Of a DNA stretch of 64,000 nt, positions 60,601-64,000 are shown piece by piece. Made by a program: the position numbers and the translations under genes. Below the pieces are notes generated by a model, which had not been told where the DNA came from, did not search any database, and worked only from the letters and a program-made list of their open reading frames with translations. Numbering within the stretch: the stretch's first letter is position 1; the number at the start of each line of letters is the position of its first letter. Location: contig NZ_JAKSYH010000031.1 in the NCBI RefSeq assembly GCF_022829295.1, forward strand, positions 29,931-93,930, read 5' to 3'. The stretch is from Methylobacterium sp. J-088 (GTDB lineage: Bacteria; Pseudomonadota; Alphaproteobacteria; Rhizobiales; Beijerinckiaceae).

Positions 60601-60862
60601 GTCCCGCATGCTTTCGATGCTGGCCCAGGAACTCACCGAGCGGTTCGGGCGGGAAACGACGCCGGACGTCCGGCAACTCGCATACGATGCGCACGCGATG
60701 GTCTCGGCGGCCGGGGCCATGGGGTTCGCGGGGTTGGCGCAGGCCTGTCGCGAGGTCGAGGCGGCGTGCCACGCCGGTGGCGATCACGCGGCGGCGCTGG
60801 CTGTCCTGCGAGCCATCAGCTCCAGGACGTTGGCCGAGATCGACAGGCTTCGCGCGGCTTGA
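57680..60862 (+). CDS. Hybrid sensor histidine kinase: dCACHE-like, two PAS, HisKA-HATPase, receiver, HPt
   Basis: From ATG 57680 the protein has 1060 residues. A membrane helix (7-25) and a periplasmic dCACHE-like sensor (about 35-285, with RDRDYFQALRDRPGTGLTIG) lead to a second helix (about 290-312), then two PAS domains (about 325-450 and 450-575), HisKA with His589 in STMSHEIRTPLNSVIGYSDL, HATPase with LLNLLGNACKFT, DTGIGVP and GGTGLGLAIC, a receiver with Asp878 in VLMDVQMPVLDG and Lys931 in HVGKPF, and an HPt domain with His1005 in AYDAHAMVSAAGAMG. It is a full phosphorelay in one chain. Its output regulator is not in the window. Confidence 0.95.
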   Translation: MTLRTLARIAALTLGLGVPAFVAVTLNRQHAQELANAEVRAANTAHALEQHAARTFEIIDTYLRAVAPLVGQREGGLAPEAIHAALREQALRSRLNNIIIVDRLGRTVVEADAFPARSLDVRDRDYFQALRDRPGTGLTIGNPITGRLTGKLLIPVARRIDGPDGTFAGIVQATVDPRMFEAVYGAIDNGPGAGLSLWRTDGTLLVRTPPLPGMIGRNFADGENYRQHVPSRDEKPYWSATMTDGVERVVALGFLDDYPLYVGAALARTDALADWWRSALLQASMAGGLTLVLVAALLLLAREIDRRGVSDARIRASEERHRLLAENTSDLIVLKPSMAERAYVSPAVRAVLGWEPEEYAALPPAELIHPDEMAEVSAIYVSLSPDRPQASHVHRLRHKDGHYVWIESMFKLVGRDAGDPAVVVSGRDVTARVEADRALRESEARLRLVSEATADMVTHMDLSGRRLYVSPASRDLLGYEPGELLGHSPQRMIHPDDAAAFEALLSDMVGGAEDRGVIVNRLRHRDGRWIWIEASLRRLRDAAGRTTGVVSSVRNIEARKADEAALVAAREEAERASAAKGDFLSTMSHEIRTPLNSVIGYSDLLLDEPGLAPAVRLHAERIRSAGSALLTVVNDVLDFSKIEAGRIEIAPRPFALSDLVDQALAMMRGSTQAKGLALDVSVAGNLPEWLLGDRDRLTQVLLNLLGNACKFTAEGRVALDIAATDAADGCARLRFSVTDTGIGVPAARRDRLFRRFSQADESIGRTFGGTGLGLAICKTLVELMGGTIGFESVEGHGSTFWFEIVLPVATPEAAQAMPGHPGAERAGRRLLLADDVALNRELAREILCRAGHAVDVVCDGEAAVAAACSTSYDLVLMDVQMPVLDGLSATRRIRALDGPVGRVPIVAMTANVLPKQVEGFLAAGMDAHVGKPFRAAELLDVIERLTAAAPRAIEDTVDVDLLDDMVATVGRDRTSRMLSMLAQELTERFGRETTPDVRQLAYDAHAMVSAAGAMGFAGLAQACREVEAACHAGGDHAAALAVLRAISSRTLAEIDRLRAA

Positions 60863-61357
60863 GCGGCAGCCCGTCGACCGCCTCGGGCAACGCCGTACCG
60901 GCACGAACCGACAGCTTACCCCGCGCCGGGGTCGGGCGTCCGGGCTCCGGCCCAGGTCGGGCATGCGAAAGGCACCCGGGCATACCGCGGACGGTGGTAC
61001 GTCGGCGGCCGTTCGGGATCCGTTCGGGGAGGTTCGAGGGTGCCGCGCGGGCCCTCGCCCGGAATTCCCCGCTTAGAACGCGGCGGAGACGGCGTCGCGC
61101 CGAGGCGCACGGCCGCGTCGGGCCGCGACCAACCCGAGGCGGCGGATGGATCGGGACGACCGACGCAACGGCCCGTCGGCGCGATCGTGTTCGCCGATCC
61201 CGCCGGCTCGTGCGCCGGACATCGAACGATTCCGCGATCGAGGCGCGTACTCCGGCCACGGCGAACGGCCGTGGTCGCCGGCATCCCGCATCGACGAAGG
61301 CGATCGTCCGGCGCCGGCGCACCGGCCCGGCCAGCGTCGCGCGCCGGGCGGCACCCG
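60863..61357. other. 500-base region without a gene between the kinase and the integrase relic
   Basis: No coding frame is convincing. At 61070-61085 lies CCGCTTAGAACGCGGC, which matches the anticodon arm of the tRNA-Arg gene (41849-41864) at 15 of 16 bases; it could be an old attachment core. The rest is GC-rich and shows nothing I recognise. Confidence 0.4.
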
Positions 61358-61687
61358 TCACTTGGCGGCTGCGCGCAGGACCATGTCCTCCTTGATCTCG
61401 CTTCCGTCGAGGGGCGGCAGCTTGATGCGCGCGATCGCCCGGCGGGCCGCCCGCATCTTCGGACCCTCGCTGTAGACGTCGAGAGCCATCGACCCCCTCT
61501 TATGGCCGACGACGGCCGAGATCATCGGGTCCGCCACCCCCGCCTGCTCCATCCGCGAGATGAACCAACGGCGGAACGAGTGGAAGTTCACGCGCGCGCG
61601 CCTGTTGCCCGCGATCCGTTCGTCGACCCCGGCCAACCGACGGTAGGCGGTGAAATGGTTCGAGGTCTTGAAGCTGCGCTCGCGCAT
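61358..61687 (-). pseudogene. C-terminal fragment of a tyrosine integrase
   Basis: The 109-residue fragment contains RARVNFHSFRRWFISRMEQA (HxxR box), MISAVVGHKRGSMALDVYS (GH box and catalytic Tyr) and a basic tail. The arm and core-binding domains and the first catalytic arginine are missing. Homology stops near 61687, exactly where the patatin-like frame begins on the other strand, so the two were joined by a deletion or rearrangement. It must be inactive. Confidence 0.85.
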
Positions 61688-62675
61688 GGACCCCGCCTTC
61701 CTCACCGGCGGCCATTCCGGGGCCCTGCGAAACCTCCTGACGACCGTCGACCTGTTCACGGTCGGGGCCATCGGCTGGCGGGGGCTGCTGCGCTTCAACC
61801 GAAGAATACTGACGCACCGGGCCAGCGTGCTGGCCGACCTCCTCGCCGAACGCTGGGGCGTCACCGGCCGCGTGCGGGACCTGCCCGAGAAGCCCGCCTG
61901 GCTCATCAACACGACGTCCCTCCAAAGCGGCAAGTGCTGGAGGTTCTCCGCAAGGGAAATGGGGGACTGGGTGTTCGGGCGCCACTACGCCCCGGACATC
62001 CGATTGGCGGATGCCGCGGCAGCCTCGGCGGCCGTGCCGTACGTCCTGGGCGCACTCTGGATCGACCTGCCCAAGGAGGGGTGGTTCCAGACGGATCCCG
62101 CCACCCGCAAGCCGATGAAGAGGACGCAACCCGACGTAACCAGGATCGGGCTGTGGGACGGTGGCGTCTACGAGAACCTGGGTCTCGAAGCGGTCTACAA
62201 GCCCGGAAAGGCGCCGGACCCGGCTGCGTTCATCATCTGCAGCGACGCCTCCGGCCCCGTTCCGGCCTACGGCTCGGCCTCCCCGCTAAGCATCTTCAAG
62301 GGACGCCTCGCCGGCCCCCGCCTCTTCGACATCGCGAGCGACCAGATCCGAGCCCTCAGGTCCAGGATGTTCATCAGGGACGTCGCAGCGAAAATCGTCA
62401 CCGGCGCCCTCTTCAAGATGGGCGTGTCGGTCCGGGACGTGGACATCAAGGAAGGACGCTCGCGCGACGAGCGCGAATACGACGGCTTCCTGAACGATGA
62501 GGAGGTCCGCGCGGCGCTCGGCCACCCCACCGACCTCAAGGCCATGACGCCTGCCGCGTTCGAACGCATCGCACGGCACGGCTTCGAGGTGGCCGACACG
62601 GTCCTCACGACGCATTCGGCCGCCCTGTTCCCCAGGACGCTTCGCTGGCGGCCCTCGACGGATCGCATGCCCTGA
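61686..62675 (+). pseudogene. Patatin-like phospholipase, 5' end lost
   Basis: The 329-residue frame from ATG 61686 carries the C-terminal half of a patatin domain: WLINTTSLQSGKCWRFSARE, DAAAASAAVPYVLGALWIDL, and the catalytic aspartate Asp158 in IGLWDGGVYENLGLEAVYKP, followed by IICSDASGPVPAYGSAS. The oxyanion-hole glycine motif and the nucleophile GxSxG, normally about 150-250 residues earlier, are absent. The 5' end coincides with an integrase fragment. It is probably a dead remnant, although translation is possible. It is 26 bases upstream of the MBL gene. Patatin phospholipases serve as effectors in several antiphage systems. Confidence 0.8.
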
Positions 62676-62701
62676 ACCCATCGGACCGAGGAGACTTCGA
62701 G

Positions 62702-63829
62702 ATGACCGCCTACGCGACCTTCTATCCGCTCGGAAACGCCGACAGCACCCTACTTGAGCTCGCGAACAAGCAGTTGCTCCTCATCGACTTCGGCAACCAG
62801 CACAATCCCGACGACCCGTACGAGCAGCGCTGCGACCTCGCGAAGGAGTTGCGGGCGGTCCTCCGCAAGGTGGGTCGAAACCGATTCGACGTGGTCTGCT
62901 TCACGCACCTCGACGATGACCATTGCCAGCGCATGGGCGAGTTCTTCTGGCTCCGGCACTCGACCGCGTACCAGGGCGGGGACCGCGTCGAGATCGACGA
63001 GCTCTGGGTGCCGGCCTGTGCGCTGACAGAAACCAACCTCGATGGCGATGCCCGCCTCATCCGGCAGGAGGCGCGCCACCGCCTGCGCGAGAAAAAGGGC
63101 ATCCGCATCTTCTCTCGCGCCGACCGCCTCAAGTCGTGGATGGAAGCGGAAGGCATGGATTTCGAGAGCCGGAAGCACCTGTTCGTCGACGCAGGCAAGC
63201 TCGTGCCCGGCTTCGCCAAGGACGGGCCGGAGGCGGTAGAATTCTTCGTCCACAGCCCCTTCGCCTGGCGACAGGACGAGACCGTGGTCCACGACCGCAA
63301 CGGCGACAGCATCGTCTTCCAGGCCGTCTTCGTGGATGGCGGGGAGGAATCGTATGCGCTGTTCGGCTCGGACGTCGACCATGCCGTGCTGACCGAGATC
63401 GTGAACATCACGCGCGGGTACGGGAACGACGACCGACTGCGCTGGGACCTCCTGAAGCTGTTCCACCACTGCTCGTACCTGTCCCTCGGGCCGGACCGCG
63501 GAGTGACCGAGACCGAGGCAGTGCCCGCGGTGAAGTGGCTCTTCGAGACCCAGGGCCGGAACCGCGGCACCATCGTGTCGCCGAGCAAGCCCATCCCGTC
63601 GCCTGGATCGCCCGAGGACAAGTCCACCCAGCCGCCCCATCGCCAGGCCGCCAACCACCATCGCCGCGTCGTCGGGGACAAGCTCGGGACCTTCATGGTG
63701 ACGATGGACCAGACCGCGCCCCCCCTGAAGCCCCTGCGCTTCGAGATCGACCGCTACGGCATCGGCCTGGTGCTCGCGGCACCGAACGTCGCGACGGCCG
63801 CCACCTCCAAGCCCGCACGGCAGGGCTGA
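62702..63829 (+). CDS. MBL-fold metallohydrolase of the ComEC (HxDxDH) type
   Basis: The 375-residue protein begins MTAYATFYPLGNADSTLLEL, LLLIDFGNQHNPDDPYEQRC and carries the metal motif THLDDDHCQRMG, in which His69-x-Asp71-x-Asp73-His74 replaces the HxHxDH of classical MBL enzymes, as in the ComEC/COG2333 group. Later blocks are YALFGSDVDHAVLTEI and KLFHHCSYLSLG. A GAGGAG site precedes the ATG. No signal peptide, so it is cytoplasmic. It was probably co-transcribed with the patatin gene and may be a nuclease or phosphodiesterase of a defence-like operon; this role is inferred. Confidence 0.8.
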   Translation: MTAYATFYPLGNADSTLLELANKQLLLIDFGNQHNPDDPYEQRCDLAKELRAVLRKVGRNRFDVVCFTHLDDDHCQRMGEFFWLRHSTAYQGGDRVEIDELWVPACALTETNLDGDARLIRQEARHRLREKKGIRIFSRADRLKSWMEAEGMDFESRKHLFVDAGKLVPGFAKDGPEAVEFFVHSPFAWRQDETVVHDRNGDSIVFQAVFVDGGEESYALFGSDVDHAVLTEIVNITRGYGNDDRLRWDLLKLFHHCSYLSLGPDRGVTETEAVPAVKWLFETQGRNRGTIVSPSKPIPSPGSPEDKSTQPPHRQAANHHRRVVGDKLGTFMVTMDQTAPPLKPLRFEIDRYGIGLVLAAPNVATAATSKPARQG

Positions 63830-63930
63830 CCGTCATGGTGTCAAAAGGCGTTGGAACGGGGTTCTTCCGCAGGTTCGGTGCTGAGGGCTTTTTGAGGCGT
63901 TGATCCTTGGAGCGTCCGAGGGTCCACACG

Positions 63931-64000
63931 ATGGCGATCTCGAATTCGTCGCTGCCCTCGGTTCCGGCAGGCGTGCATGTCGACGAACTGGTGCTGGACG
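63931..64000 (+). CDS. N-terminus of a gene cut by the window edge, possibly ISL3-family transposase
   Basis: The frame MAISNSSLPSVPAGVHVDEL runs open to the last base. The short polar start followed by VPxGxxVDxxxxD resembles the beginning of ISL3-type transposases before their zinc-finger region, but only 23 residues are visible. The 100 bases before it are non-coding and could contain an IS end. Confidence 0.3.
   Translation, partial: MAISNSSLPSVPAGVHVDELVLD

Noticed and set aside
61650..61685. Upstream extension of the patatin frame (MKWFEVLKLRSR)
   Set aside because: These bases are the reverse complement of integrase coding sequence, so they are not part of the original phospholipase.
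1..64000. CRISPR arrays, rRNA genes and known riboswitches
   Set aside because: No regularly spaced repeats, no rRNA-like sequence and no recognisable riboswitch core were seen on either strand.

Overview
The window is high-GC alphaproteobacterial chromosome. Its gene content (EgtD, two MucR-type regulators, a cyanide-insensitive bd oxidase, many short lineage-type hypothetical proteins, recurrent palindromic intergenic repeats) points to Methylobacteriaceae (Methylobacterium/Methylorubrum). That assignment rests on recognition of protein families and repeats, not on a search.

Positions 1-41.9 kb look like ordinary chromosome. In order: a cytochrome bd operon (cydA-cydB-DUF2474 small subunit-GbsR/MarR regulator, minus strand) behind a perfect 18-bp palindrome; a PLP aminotransferase facing a DHDPS-family aldolase; a polar amino-acid ABC transporter whose binding-protein and permease genes are separated by a MITE-like inverted repeat; an OPT transporter-DUF2243-51-aa membrane protein operon; a tandem DUF606 pair; egtD coupled to a second methyltransferase; and many small hypothetical genes mixed with a CDP-diacylglycerol pyrophosphatase, a VanZ-like protein, PAP2 and SelO proteins. 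A complete YehZYXW-type osmoprotectant importer follows (26.5-30.4 kb). Next come a catC-YciI-pcaD-binding-protein aromatic-degradation cluster, a 3-hydroxyisobutyryl-CoA hydrolase, a cupin, a second zinc-ligand-less MucR, a GFA protein, a 5'-truncated cysteine desulfurase and a carboxymuconolactone decarboxylase-like protein. Two families of intergenic repeats recur at 15.8, 17.6, 27.4 and 38.1 kb.

At 41.8 kb a tRNA-Arg(UCU) gene marks the start of accessory DNA. It is followed by a tyrosine integrase, an IS5-family IS, an IS110-family transposase with structured non-coding flanks, and a phage packaging remnant on the minus strand (ParB-DNA methyltransferase, DUF5681 protein, large terminase) that lacks portal, capsid and tail genes. 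An AT-rich hairpin near 50.9 kb may be its edge.

From 51.4 to 60.9 kb lie a CPA-type cation/proton antiporter, an HD-GYP protein, a membrane GGDEF cyclase, an FAD monooxygenase and a 1060-residue hybrid histidine kinase, so signalling and c-di-GMP genes dominate. At 61.4-63.8 kb there is a junction of relics: the C-terminal part of a tyrosine integrase directly abuts a patatin-like phospholipase that has lost its N-terminal nucleophile region, followed by an intact ComEC-type MBL hydrolase. The right edge cuts a gene that resembles the start of an ISL3 transposase.

The most interesting leads are the possible bridge-RNA locus and ribosome-site-sequestering hairpin of the IS110 element, the patatin/MBL remnant, the tRNA-Arg anticodon-arm matches, and the cyd operator.
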